NCBI GenBank assembly: GCA_036924085.1
Contig: JAVGWX010000005.1
Span: 74,372,547 to 74,436,546 of the forward strand
Source: Ariolimax columbianus
Taxonomy: Eukaryota; Mollusca; Gastropoda; Stylommatophora; Arionidae
Reading direction: 5' to 3'
DNA: 64,000 nucleotides
The notes below the pieces were generated by a model. That model was not told the origin of the DNA and searched no databases. It saw only the letters and a program-made list of their open reading frames with translations. The translations under genes were made by a program, and so were the position numbers. This document shows, piece after piece, positions 11,901 to 22,139 of this stretch. Each line of letters starts with the position of its first letter. The first letter of the stretch is position 1.

Positions 11901-12619
11901 GGTAAGTACACAAGCAATTTCAGAGCAGAGGCAGAGGCACTGAGGGCGGCAGTGGAAGAAATGGTAACACACAGTGAAAATGAGAGCCATATAGTCCTGC
12001 TGACAGATGCTCTCGAAGTAGTCACAGCGCTAAAAAGCCAGAAAAACACTGAGCTTAATGACTTAAGAGCAGCACTCTGCAAACTGTGCCAGCAGTCCGC
12101 ACCAAAAAGGGTAGTGGTACAGTGGGTTCCGTCACACTGCAACATCCTAGGCAACGAGGAGGCAGACAGACTGGCAAAAGAAGGTGCAAGGCTACCACAA
12201 ACAGATGCCAGTATGATGTACGAAGAGTCAAAACGGCTTATCAAAGCCAGATACATGACCAAATGGGAAACCGAACATACTGGTTACACCAAAAACGATG
12301 CCTATTACCAGTTGAACCGAAGAGAGCAGGTCGTTGTCTTCAGACTTCGCACTGGCCACAACAGACTGAGGTACCACCTATTCAACAAATTGAAGATAGG
12401 GTGTACCGACGAATGCCCGTGCGGTACTGGTAAAATGACCACTGAACATCTGCTGCAGAACTGCCCGACATACGAGGATCAGAGAGAGCAGATGTGGCCA
12501 TTGCCAGTGGAACTGCAAGACAAGCTCTATGGTAGTGGCGAGAGTCTCAGGATGACCGCCGCTTTTTTCGAGAAAATAATGGTTACTGTCTGACTGTGTA
12601 CGCAGAAGAAGAAGAAGAA
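8921..12619 (+). mobile_element. 5'-truncated LINE (RNase H-bearing, GAA-tailed), copy A
   Basis: A 3.7-kb non-LTR retrotransposon that copies itself by target-primed reverse transcription. It begins inside ORF2 at the start of the endonuclease domain, carries the rest of ORF2 and a short 3' UTR, and ends in (GAA)n at about 12604-12620. It is flanked by a 12-bp duplication (8909-8920, 12620-12631). Copy B at 59780-64000 is nearly identical where they overlap and shows what lies upstream of the truncation. RNase H plus an APE endonuclease points to the I/Jockey group of clades; the exact clade is not settled here. Confidence 0.95.
8922..12593 (+). pseudogene. LINE ORF2 polyprotein (EN-RT-RNase H), two nonsense codons
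   Basis: One continuous frame of 1,223 codons, interrupted only by TGA at 9429-9431 (TCA in copy B) and TGA at 10344-10346 (TGG in copy B). Domains with residue numbers counted from 8922: APE-like endonuclease about 1-215 (LQWNAEG, QETHL, VGDFNSHS, GSDHRPI); linker with KSPGKDGITNEML near 445; reverse transcriptase about 480-780 (GYRPISLLS, QQAGFRQHRSTEDQ, VDLEKAFDKVW, GVPQGGVLSP, catalytic FADD at about 663, YLGVTFD); RNase H about 955-1090 (YTDGS at 960, RAEAEAL, LLTDAL where TDS is usual, SHCNILGNEEADRLAKEG); and a C-terminal Cys/His motif (CTDECPCG with EHLLQNCP) near 1160-1185. Apart from the two stops all visible catalytic motifs are present, so the copy is young. The true start codon was lost by 5' truncation. 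Confidence 0.93.
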
Positions 12620-12631
12620 GAATGTCTGATA
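12620..12631. repeat. Right target-site duplication of LINE copy A
   Basis: GAATGTCTGATA, the partner of 8909-8920. Its first G could belong to the GAA tail, so the duplication is 11-12 bp. Confidence 0.93.
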
Positions 12632-12843
12632 AAGTGTCAAAATGATCTCTAATATTACCATAATTATAGTGCCACCGCAGTGTTATTTATCTTTCCAAGA
12701 AACGTGTCCTATATCAGTGTCACTGGGCACGTTAATTTGCTATATTCGTGAGCTGTCACGACTTCGTTATTGTCGGGGTTAATGCACAGAGGTTCTCACG
12801 TTAGCTAGTGGGATGGATCACTGGCTGTGACTTGTGCCTTTCG

Positions 12844-13044
12844 ATCTATATATATTTATATATTCCTACCTACCTGTCTGTCTGCCTGCATGTCTGTTTA
12901 TCTGTCTTTCTGTTTGTCTTTTCATCCCTTTACTCATCCATCCACCCACCAATCCATCCAGCATACATCCATCCAACCATATATCTATCTATCTATCTAT
13001 TTATCTGTCTGTCTATCTGTCTATCTATCTATATATATATATCT

Positions 13045-13096
<52 letters not shown>

Positions 13097-13312
13097 ACTG
13101 TCAGACTGTCGGTCAGACTGCCTGTAATTATGCGTTTATGTGTGTGCGTGTGGATGTATATGTGTGGTTGTGTGTGTTTATTATTCATCATGTATGTGTG
13201 TATGTATATCTCTCTCGGTATGCCTCCCTCTCGTTTTCTCTCTCTGTCAACCCATTGGTACAACCTTGTTATCTCCTGCTCTTCTTTGCAGATTTTAGTT
13301 CACCTCGTATAT

Positions 13313-13347
<35 letters not shown>
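12844..13347. repeat. Simple repeats: (TCTA/TCTG)n and (TA)n
   Basis: A (TCTA)n/(TCTG)n-type tract runs from about 12844 to 13100, a TG-rich stretch follows to about 13210, and a (TA)n run lies at about 13313-13347. Long Ser/Tyr/Ile frames here come from the repeats. Confidence 0.85.
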
Positions 13348-13350
<3 letters not shown>

Positions 13351-13675
13351 TCTGAATTCCTTTTCTTTCTTGCCTTTTATTTCTCTCTTTCGGTGTCTCC
13401 GGTTTTTCTTGATCTATAAATTCCTTTCTCGTCTCTTAATCCCTTTTTATTGTGAACATATTTGTCGCAAGCAGCGATTATTGTTCCGTACCACTTTCAG
13501 TAAACCTTCTGACATATCATTGATCTTTAAAAGATATTCCAGCACACCCTTAACTTTCTTCTTGTACATTCTTTACATTAAGTAATTCTTCTTGCTACTC
13601 TCTTACGTTTAAGTACATATTTTATTTATTTCTTGCTTCTAAGACTTCTCCTACACAGTTGATATTTAACAAATA

Positions 13676-14370
13676 TTCCAGTACACCCATGGCTTCTAGT
13701 AAATATTCCAGTACACCCATGGCTTCTAGTAAATCTTTCAGCACTTCCATGGCTTCTAGTAAATATTCCAGTACACCCATGGCTTCTAGTAAATCTTTCA
13801 GCACTTCCATGGCTTCTAGTAAATATTCCAGTACACCCATGGCTTCTAGTAAATATTCCAGTATACCCATGGCTTCTAGTAAATCTTTCAGCACTTCCAT
13901 GGCTTCTAGTAAATATTCCAGTACACCCATGGCTTCTAGTAAATCTTTCAGCACTTCCATGGCTTCTAGTAAATATTCCAGTACACCCATGGCTTCTAGT
14001 AAATCTTTCAGCACTTCCATGGCTTCTAGTAAATATTCCAGTACACCCATGGCTTCTAGTAAATCTTTCAGCACTTCCATGGCTTCTAGTAAATATTCCA
14101 GTACACCCATGGCTTCTAGTAAATATTCCAGTATACCCATGGCTTCTAGTAAATCTTTCAGCACTTCCATGGCTTCTAGTAAATATTCCAGTACACCCAT
14201 GGCTTCTAGTAAATCTTTCAGCACTTCCATGGCTTCTAGTAAATATTCTAGTACACCCATGGCTTCTAGTAAATCTTTCAGCACCTCCCTCCATGGCTTC
14301 TATTAAATCTTTCAGCACTTCCTTCCATGGCTTCTAGTAAATCTTTCAGCACCTCCCTCTATGTCTATGG
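13676..14370. repeat. 30-bp minisatellite with higher-order structure
   Basis: Two 30-bp unit types, both carrying CCATGGCTTCTAGTAAAT, alternate: A with ATTCCAGTACACC and B with CTTTCAGCACTTC. A third variant A' has GTATACC, seen at 13861 and again at 14131, exactly 270 bp apart. The order A A' B A B A B A B repeats, so nine monomers form a higher-order unit. The 30-bp unit is stop-free on both strands, which explains the long repeat frames on each strand. Confidence 0.92.
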
Positions 14371-15125
14371 CTTCTAGTAAATCTTTCAGTACACGCGTTG
14401 CATTTATTCAAATCGTACGTACCACCTTGGCTTTTAATAAAACATACATTACATGCGTGGCTTTAAGTTCATCTTTCATTCTTTCTATGGCGTTTAGTAA
14501 ATCTTCTAGTGTCTCCCTGGATTTTAGTAAATCTTCCAGAATCTCTTTGAGTTTTAGTAAATCTTCCAGAATCTCTTACTTTTAATAAATCTTCCAGAAT
14601 CTCTTACTTTTAGTAAATCTTCCATAATCTCTTTCACTTTTAGTAAATCTTCCAGAATCTCTTTGATTTTTAGTAAATCTTCCAGAATCTCTTACTTTTA
14701 GTAAATCTTCTAGAATCTCTATGACTTTTAGTAAATCTTCCAGAATCTCTTACTTTTAGTAAATCCTCTAGAATCTCTTTCACTTTTAGTAAATCTTCCA
14801 GAATCTCTTTGACTTTTAGTAAATCTTCCAGAATCTCTTACTTTTAGTACATCCTCTAGAATCTCTTTCACTTTTAGTAAATCTTCCAGAATCTCTTTCA
14901 CTTTTAGTAAATCTTCCAGAATCTCTTTTACTTTTAGTAAATCTTCCAGAATCTCTTTTACTTTTAATAAATCTTCCAGAATCTCTATGACTTTTAGTAA
15001 ATCTTCTAGAATCTCTTGCTTTTAGTAAATCTTCCAGAATCTCTATGACTTTTAGTAAATCTTCCAGATCTCATGGGCGTTTAGTAAACTTTCCAGAATC
15101 TCGTTGGCTTTTAGTAAACTTTAGC
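14371..15125. repeat. Diverged 26-34-bp minisatellite (TAAATCTTCCAGAATCTC units)
   Basis: Irregular units built on TTTTAGTAAATCTTCCAGAA follow directly on the 30-bp array. The shared TAGTAAATCTT core suggests a common origin, with this arm older and more degenerate. Confidence 0.85.
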
Positions 15126-15635
15126 ATTCTCTTTGTCGGTCAACCAAGAACACATTCATAAACCATGGTTAACTTGACAAGAGGCTCAATTTAAACTGAC
15201 TGCATACAAGGCCAGTATCTGTTAAAGATGTGACGGTGCATAAGTACTGACTACACTTGTCACAGCTGTCACATGATACTCCGTTTCACATTTTACAATA
15301 TTCGTGATTCATCATCACGAATTTCAAAAACTCAGTCATCAAAACTGTACCAATGGCGACAGAAGAGATAGAAAGTCTAAATAACACGACATATACAAAT
15401 AATACAACTTGATTTTTTCGGACACAAAGAAGACTATTATATACTTTCGTGAATACAATTAATTAGATTGTAATATAACGGTACAAACGCTGGATTTGAA
15501 CCCAACTGAGAACTGAGGGGAGGTCAAATAGCAACACATCTCACCTTTTTTTCTGAGGCAATCAATCCTGCTAATCGTTAGATGAAACTTAAAGTACCAC
15601 ATACGTCCGTGCCTATTATATCTTCAGTCCTTGTC
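15126..15635. other. Spacer, nothing recognised
   Basis: Non-repetitive AT-rich sequence between two minisatellite blocks. No coding signal was found. Confidence 0.4.
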
Positions 15636-15639
15636 TCTG

Positions 15640-16560
15640 ACCCCCTCAACTCATATCTATATCGCCTTCAATTCTTGTCTCTCCCTCAACCCATATTTGT
15701 AGCCCCATCAACCCATATTTGTAGCCCCCTCAACCCATATATGTAGCCCCCTCAACCCATATATGTAGCCCCATCAACCCATATATGTAGCCCCATCATC
15801 CCATATCTGTAGCCACATCAACCCATATATGTAGCCCCATCAACCCATATATGTAGCCCCATAAACCAATATCTGTAGCCCGGTGAACCCATATCTGTAG
15901 CCCCCTTAATCCATATATGTAGCCCCTCAATCCATATCTGTAGCCCCCTCAATCCATATCTGTAGCCTCTCAACCCATATATGTAGCCCTATCAACCCAT
16001 ATCTGTAGCTCTATCAACCCATATATGTAGCCCTATCAACCCATATCTGTAGCCCCCTCAACCCATATATGTAGCCACATCAACCCATATTTGTAGCCCC
16101 CTCCATCCATATCTGTAGCCCCCAAACCCATATCTGTAGCCCCATCAACCCATATCTGTAGCTCTATCAACCCATATATGTAGCCCCCCTCAACCCATAT
16201 CTGTAGCCCCCTCAATCCATATATGTAGCCCCTCAACCCATATATGTCGCCCCATCAACCTATATCTGTAGCCCCATCAACCCATATCTGTAGCCCTATC
16301 AACCCATATATGTAGCCCCCTCAACTCATATCTGTTGTCCCCTCAACCCATATATGTAGCCCCCTCAATCCATATATGTAGCCCCATCAACCCACATATG
16401 TAGCCCCCTCAACCCATATCTGTAGCCCCCTCAACCCATATATGTAGCCCCCTCAACCCATATCTGTAGCCCCATCAACCGTTATCTGTAGTCCTCTCAA
16501 CCCATATCTGTAGCCCCCTCAACCCATATCTGTAGTCCCCTTAATCCATATCTGTAGCTC
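15640..16560. repeat. 22-bp minisatellite, about 40 units
   Basis: Units of about 22 bp on the theme CCCATATCTGTAGCCCC alternate with ATATATG variants. The only minus-strand frame (16036-16236) is repeat-derived. Confidence 0.9.
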
Positions 16561-17060
16561 CCTTACTTAATATCCCTGACTTCCCTAATCGTGTCTCAGC
16601 CCCCTTTAGTCAACGTTCTTGACATTTCTAACGCCATTTATGTCTCTGGTCCTTTCAATCCTTATTCGCAATCCCCTCCCCTGCCCATTTATATTTCTGA
16701 CACCTCAATCCTAGTCACTAGCCCCCTCAATCGTCATGTTAAATAACTCTGTAAATCCTCATATTAACTCCCCCAATCCTTATATTAACACCTCAATCCT
16801 TATCATTAACTTCTCTCAATCCGTAACACTAACCACCACAATCATTATCCCTCAGTCCCTATTACATATCACTAACCCACTCAATCATTATCACCCAACT
16901 TCTTATTACGTATCACAAACTCCCCCAATCCTTATCACTCAGCCCCACCCCCACCACCCAATTTATCCTTATCACTAACCCAGTCATTCCTTACCACTAG
17001 CCCCCTCCTTAGTGCTTGTTACTAACCTCAACATTCCTCGCCACCCCCTCCCCAGCTTTA
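16561..17060. repeat. Degenerate pyrimidine-rich extension of the 22-bp array
   Basis: CCCTCAATCCTTATCACTAA-like units persist at about the same spacing but with many changes. I read this as the decayed edge of the neighbouring array. Confidence 0.6.
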
Positions 17061-17584
17061 GTGTCAGGTTCTAAGTTAATGATCACCGCCATGTAGGAGA
17101 ACTCTCTCCAGAATGGACCTTCAGTGTCTGTCCACCAACCACGACTAATGAGATACATGTTACATGTAAACATTAAATAACACAAGGTTGAATACTGTAC
17201 ACCATATACTGTGTGCTTACTTTACTTGGCTGTTTCATTAGTGTTATATTTCGCCTGGGGCAGAAGTTCGTGACATCATTAATGTTCCTAATGTTTAATT
17301 ATTATCACTAACACTGACCAGGATTCCAATGTAAGTAACATTTGATTTCATCAAATATGTCCGTTGGTTGTAGCGTCCCAAGTATGTGGTATGTGGCGAC
17401 GGAAGAGGGTTGTAGGCGGGCTTGCAACCTCGCTATGTTTTGTTACCGATAGGGCTAGGCGATTAATCAACATTTTATTGTAATTATATAAAGGGAACAA
17501 ATCCTCATGGGATACAATTGACAGAAACACCATCCAATCAACAAACTAAAGAGAGACATTACCGATAAGATGCTTATACTATAG
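17061..17584. other. Spacer, nothing recognised
   Basis: No repeats or coding similarity seen. A 60-residue minus-strand frame at 17351-17533 has no recognisable features. Confidence 0.4.
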
Positions 17585-18062
17585 AATGGTTCTCTTTTGT
17601 TCTTTTATGTTCTGCTATGTTTTTACTTTGTTTTGTTATCTTTTTCTCTGTTCTGTTATCTTCTTCTTTGTTCTGTTATGTTTTTCATTGTTCTTGCAAG
17701 TTTTTCTTTGTTCTTGTACGTTTTCTCTTTTATGTTATTTTCTCTTCTATTATGTTATATCCTTCTCTGTAATGGTACATTCTTCTCTTCTCTTTAACGT
17801 TCTGTTTATGTTCTTTTATATTCTTTTTATGTTCTGTTATGTTCTCCTCGATTAAGTTATGTTCTTCTCTGTTATTTAATGTTCTATTATGTTCTGTTAT
17901 GTTCTTCTCTGTTATGTTATGTTTTTCTCTTCTCTTCAATGTTCTGTTTATGTTCTCTTATATTCATTTATGGTCTGTTATGTTCTCCTCTGTTACGTTA
18001 TGTTCTTCTCTGTTCTTTAATGTTCTTTTATGTTTTGTTTAGTTATTTTCTTGTCTGTTATG
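17585..18062. repeat. T-rich imperfect tandem repeat (TTCTGTTATGTTCTTCTC)
   Basis: Irregular short units of TTCTGTTATGTT and TTCTTCTC fill the tract. Hydrophobic Phe/Leu/Cys-rich frames result from the composition and are not membrane proteins. Confidence 0.8.
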
Positions 18063-18395
18063 TTAGTTTAGCCCTTCCTAACAGACTTCACTGTTCATCA
18101 GACATATCCATAAATGCCCAGTCTCTCTCGGTATATAACGAAGAATGCAGATACTAATGTAGCTCGTTAGTTGTACGAGAGTGAGTCAGTAAGTATGTCA
18201 CAGAAGGGTGTATATGAATATTGCTGAAGGTGTCATTAGGTGGCAGCAACATCCAGCTGTGTGATTACTGTAGATAACAGGAGCAAGGTGTCGCAGTTAA
18301 GAAACTAAATTGTGACACTGTTGAGCGAGTGTACAATAAAAGGTTAGCGCGCTGTTGTGCATTTTTCTTTAAATGGTTAATGTTTGTTTGTTTGT

Positions 18396-18441
18396 TTTCT
18401 TTTTTTTTTTTTTTTTTTTTTTTTGTTGGGGGGGGGGGGGG
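18396..18441. repeat. Homopolymer pair: T-run followed by G-run
   Basis: A run of about 28 T is followed, after TTG, by about 13 G. Assembly length errors are likely here. Confidence 0.85.
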
Positions 18442-18454
18442 TGTAATAGGACAT

Positions 18455-18870
18455 TTCGCAATGGATGTAAGTAAGGAAATACTTCCTGTTTACTTTGAGC
18501 AGTGTTTGTCGCGTCAAGCGTTGTACAACTAGTTCGGTAAACTGTCTCAAGTACGTACACAAATTGCTGATGAAACCCGTCCTGGTCGTCCTGTTCAGAT
18601 TGCAACAAAAAGCTGATGTGCGGCAGATTGGGGAGATAATGTGAGTTGACACTCCAATATCGATAGACAGTGACACAACTGCAAATCATGCTAAGCGATT
18701 TCCGCTTGTTTGGTCCGCTAGGAACTTACATTAGTTGCAAAAGCTCACAGATAAAGAGGTTGAATGAGAGGTGGAAATGTGGCTGAGACAGCAGAACGAT
18801 GACTTCTTTACAATATGCTTTGATGCGCTGAACACTAGATAGAATAAGTGTGTAATAAATAAGGCCCAAT
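18455..18870 (+). pseudogene. Internally deleted mariner-type transposase remnant
   Basis: The N-terminal part reads with YFEQCLSRQALYN near 18495 and then ETRPGRPVQIAT near 18573, the GRPR-like linker of mariner transposases. After a short corrupted stretch the C-terminal block EVEMWLRQQNDDFF and a region matching the usual RWNKC end follow near 18768-18850. The whole catalytic middle is missing, so this is a short internally deleted derivative. Several stops are present. Confidence 0.7.
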
Positions 18871-19002
18871 TCTTCACGATTCTTCCAACCACATACACAG
18901 TCTTTATTTAAATATCTCTCCGGGTTTAATTTATAGAGAGCATCGCAACCGAGCTGGGTTTAACCACGATAAGGACTGAATTACTTTATGTTATGTATAC
19001 AT

Positions 19003-19185
19003 GTCTGATTGGTGTAGTGGTAGAGCATTCACTCTTCACGACAAAGGCACAGGGTTCAATTCCTGCTTTGGGACGCTCTAGTCAATCCAGCAGCAAATGT
19101 GTAACCATGTAACTATTAGGTGCGGAAAAGCAGACAGGAAGGGAACTGGTCACCCCTTTTTAATGTACACGCTGATCTAGTTCCT

Positions 19186-19238
<53 letters not shown>

Positions 19239-19260
19239 CTCATCATCTGATGGCCCGGTG
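19003..19260 (+). mobile_element. tRNA-derived SINE, family C, copy C1
   Basis: A tRNA-like head has box A around TGGTGTAGTGGTAGAGC (19010-19026) and box B GGTTCAATTCC (19053-19063). A body of about 150 bp follows with AATCCAGCAGC and AGACAGGAAGGGAACTGG, then a (TC)n tract (19193-19233). A diverged relative lies at 21857-22070. I call it SINE rather than tRNA because the acceptor arms do not pair and a body follows. Confidence 0.65.
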
Positions 19261-19329
19261 TTTCAATTCCTGGCTGCTCATTATTCCCTTTCTTTTCTGA
19301 ACGTGTTTAATGTTATCAAAGATAGATAA

Positions 19330-20145
19330 ATACTTGCCCTGTGATCGGTGTCACAAACATACATTCTGTGTTTAAAACTATTCTTTACATTGGAGCAACA
19401 AGTTTAATGATTGCAAATACTTGTAAAGAGACTTGCTTGAAAAGAGATCAGCTGCAGTGATGGTCGGGCATTGTTTCACATTGGAGAGAACATGTTAATG
19501 TGTTCTTTGAGTCTGATTTTCAAATGCCAATGGTTCTTTGACGTCTATATCCATCCTGTACATGGGATCTTCATTTTTACATCTCCAAAAGGACTAGGCG
19601 TTAGCCCACTTCCCTTGTGTCCAGGAGACAATTTAAACGTGTAGAATTCGAAATCGCATCGTTTCAAGATTCTGTTTCTTGAGAACCAACCCTTACATCT
19701 TAGTTGTAACGACCTCCGGCTCTTACAAATGACAATAACACAGAACAATTGAGAAGACATGAAAAATTAAATGATTGCTGTCAAGAATAAAGGCTGGAGA
19801 CCTTCTTGTACTATGTTTAAGCTGTTTTATTATATAGGATAGTCCAATACTGCCGTCTATCCAAATAAATAAGCTTTCTGATAAATGCTTCCAAAACCAT
19901 GACCTTTCACATGCACATAGAGTGACGTTTTGGCGTTGGTCGATCGATACAGAAATTTAAGAATTTCACCTGCTTTCTGTAGTATAATGATGTCTAATGT
20001 GGATGGAGTAGCTGACTTTATCACCTGAATCCACTAGGATTCCATCGTCTTCACGCAATTATCGAAAATCTGGAAATGGAAGTCACTGAATAAGCATATT
20101 AAACTCAGCGTCATCCCAGCACTGAACATGGTTGTCAAGTTCATA
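19330..20145. other. Spacer, nothing recognised
   Basis: AT-rich sequence without recognisable coding or repeat content. Confidence 0.4.
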
Positions 20146-20149
20146 AACA

Positions 20150-20560
20150 ACAAAGACACTTCAAAATATGTTGAATGCATATAAAAATAAATAACAGCCG
20201 GCTACAGGGAATTAGTTGGAAAGAATTTATGGCTAATGCGCAAATACGGTTACATACCAACCAAACTGTTTCTAATGTTACCAGGACAAAACTGCGTGCG
20301 TGCACCATGCACATGATTCTCTTGTCTATTCTCTGGGAAACGATTATATAGAGAACGTGCCGGGTATAGAAGCGACGAATACCTAGACAGACTCTGTCTA
20401 GAACAATCACCAGGTAGGTTGCAAACATGGGGTTAGCGAACATACAAGAACTACAAAGACTGGTGGCGGACCGATCAAAAAGGATCATTTTTAGTTCTGC
20501 TTTAAGCGCAGTGTTGGTGGCACTGAAAGACCAAAGCGAGAAATAGAGAGAGAAAGAGCA
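20150..20560 (-). repeat. Dispersed repeat E, copy 1
   Basis: The minus strand shares a stretch with plus 42350-42660: AACTGAAAATGATCCAGTTT-like sequence, then CGCCAC..T, TACATG and a CACATAATTGCCTGTAACAG-like block in the same order. The minus-strand frame 20141-20671 has no domain I know, and part of it is encoded by the adjoining (GA)n tract. It is probably an unclassified old transposon. Confidence 0.4.
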
Positions 20561-20565
20561 AGAAG

Positions 20566-20585
20566 GAAAAGAGAGAGAGAGAGAT

Positions 20586-20630
<45 letters not shown>
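20566..20630. repeat. (GA)n microsatellite
   Basis: An uninterrupted GA run at about 20590-20630 is preceded by imperfect GA-rich sequence. Confidence 0.9.
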
Positions 20631-20631
<1 letters not shown>

Positions 20632-20699
20632 CACTTCCATTTTTACTGATAAATTCTCTAATAGGGATCAAGGGACAACTGGATCCTCTCGATACCGTG

Positions 20700-21850
20700 A
20701 ATCAAACACGGTTACTTTAATTGCAATGAAAGATCTCTACAAGTCTACGATCAGCCGCGTTGAGGTTGAGAGAAACATGCAGGAAATGGTAACCATCAAC
20801 ATGTTCCTTGCCTTATCTCATTAGTATTCTTCTGACACGCTTCCATCTGTCTCGTCCATTCTCTGACTGATGGCTGCGGCCCTATGTTTAATATGTGTTG
20901 CTGAGTCCAATATCCTTGTTTATTTTGTTATTTGTTAGATGTGCTTGTTTATTCTTTGTCCCTCGTGGAGGTATCTTGGCCGTAACCTGGGTTTCGTTTT
21001 GTTTCTGTCTCGGCTTGGAACCTGAGCCAGGCATTTATGCTTTTAATCGACATTTTTTAGTAGAAATATCCCCGCATGACTAGGAACTTAGCTTTTGCTA
21101 TGTGTTACGCACGCGTAAAGGGAGTGATCAGTTAGTATTCATTTAATGTGTTTTCCTCCTCCTGGATGAGTTAACCCACCAGGTTTTAGGGTGATAAAGA
21201 CTCGCATCGTCTCCTTATTATTGTTTTTATGAACATCCTTGAAGAAAGTGAGCAGCTCAGATTTTGCTGTATGTTACACAAGTCTTGTGGCATAAAGTAA
21301 GAATTGAGAGCTAGTCCTTAATTTCACTACCGACTATGACAGCATTTAAAACTAAAGTGCACAATGAAAATCGGTGAATATATTTAAATAGAACGTCATA
21401 AGCAAAACGGGTGATATACTGTGATATAGATGGCGGAGAGAATGGATACATACTAAAATCCCGCGCAGCTCGTGAGTGAGTGCTTTTTGTGTGACTAGAC
21501 TTCTACATCTCCGGGACACACAGTTGTCGCCGTCTGGATCGCGAGGTGGCTGGCGAGGGTTGCGACTTGAGGCTCAGTGTACCACATCTGAAATGCTGGC
21601 GTCTTGGAAATTTACCTCTAATAACTGCATAAAGATTGCTGCTGTTTCCCATTTTAAAGGATTCCACATTTCTAAAATCAGTGTTAGTGTTTTATCACCG
21701 ATCAAACACGACAAACGACCTTCATGTTTTCTGCCTGTTCTATTTTCGGGACGCTTTGGTGTGCTTATTTCATCGAATATTTCTTAACCCTTGAAGCTAT
21801 CGCATATACTGAATCCGAGGTGTCTTAATGGTGAGTATATATTTGTAAAT
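20700..21850. other. Spacer, nothing recognised
   Basis: Short frames only (20895-21083, 21476-21787), none with recognised motifs. Confidence 0.4.
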
Positions 21851-21856
21851 AATATC

Positions 21857-22070
21857 TGATTAGCTAAGTGATAGAGCACTCGCTGTTTATGGCGAAGGTA
21901 CGGGTTTCTCGTCCTGTTATCGGCAAGCTCCAATCAACCTAGCTGTAAACTGTTAACAGGGTTATTGTTTGAAGAGGAATGACAGCGAGGAAGGGGACTA
22001 ACTACCACACCTTATCAGCAAAATGGGGCGATGGGGCCTCGCACAATGATGTATCTAACAGCCCATCCCA
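21857..22070 (+). mobile_element. tRNA-derived SINE, family C, copy C2 (diverged)
   Basis: The head GATTAGCTAAGTGATAGAGC parallels GATTGGTGTAGTGGTAGAGC of copy C1 and is followed by a decayed box B at 21902-21914. The body then runs in parallel: AAGCTCCAATCAACCTAGC against ACGCTCTAGTCAATCCAGC, and CGAGGAAGGGGACTAAC against CAGGAAGGGAACTGGTC. A 29-bp direct duplication (CAGATTCTGATATGGGACTA repeats) lies just downstream at about 22077-22135. Confidence 0.55.
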
Positions 22071-22139
22071 GGCATCAGATTCTGATATGGGACTACCGTC
22101 ACATATCAGATTCTGATATGGGACTACCGTCACATTTAT

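Noticed and set aside
12844..13585. A 252-residue plus-strand ORF
   Set aside because: It spans (TCTA)n, TG-rich and (TA)n tracts. The peptide is repeat-derived and has no domain.
13622..14318. Long 10-residue-repeat proteins on both strands
   Set aside because: Same cause: a 30-bp stop-free unit. Three frames are open at once, which is not expected of a real gene.
19003..19077. A functional tRNA gene
   Set aside because: A and B boxes are present but the acceptor and anticodon stems do not pair convincingly and a SINE body follows. The same holds at 1916, 53122 and 56193.
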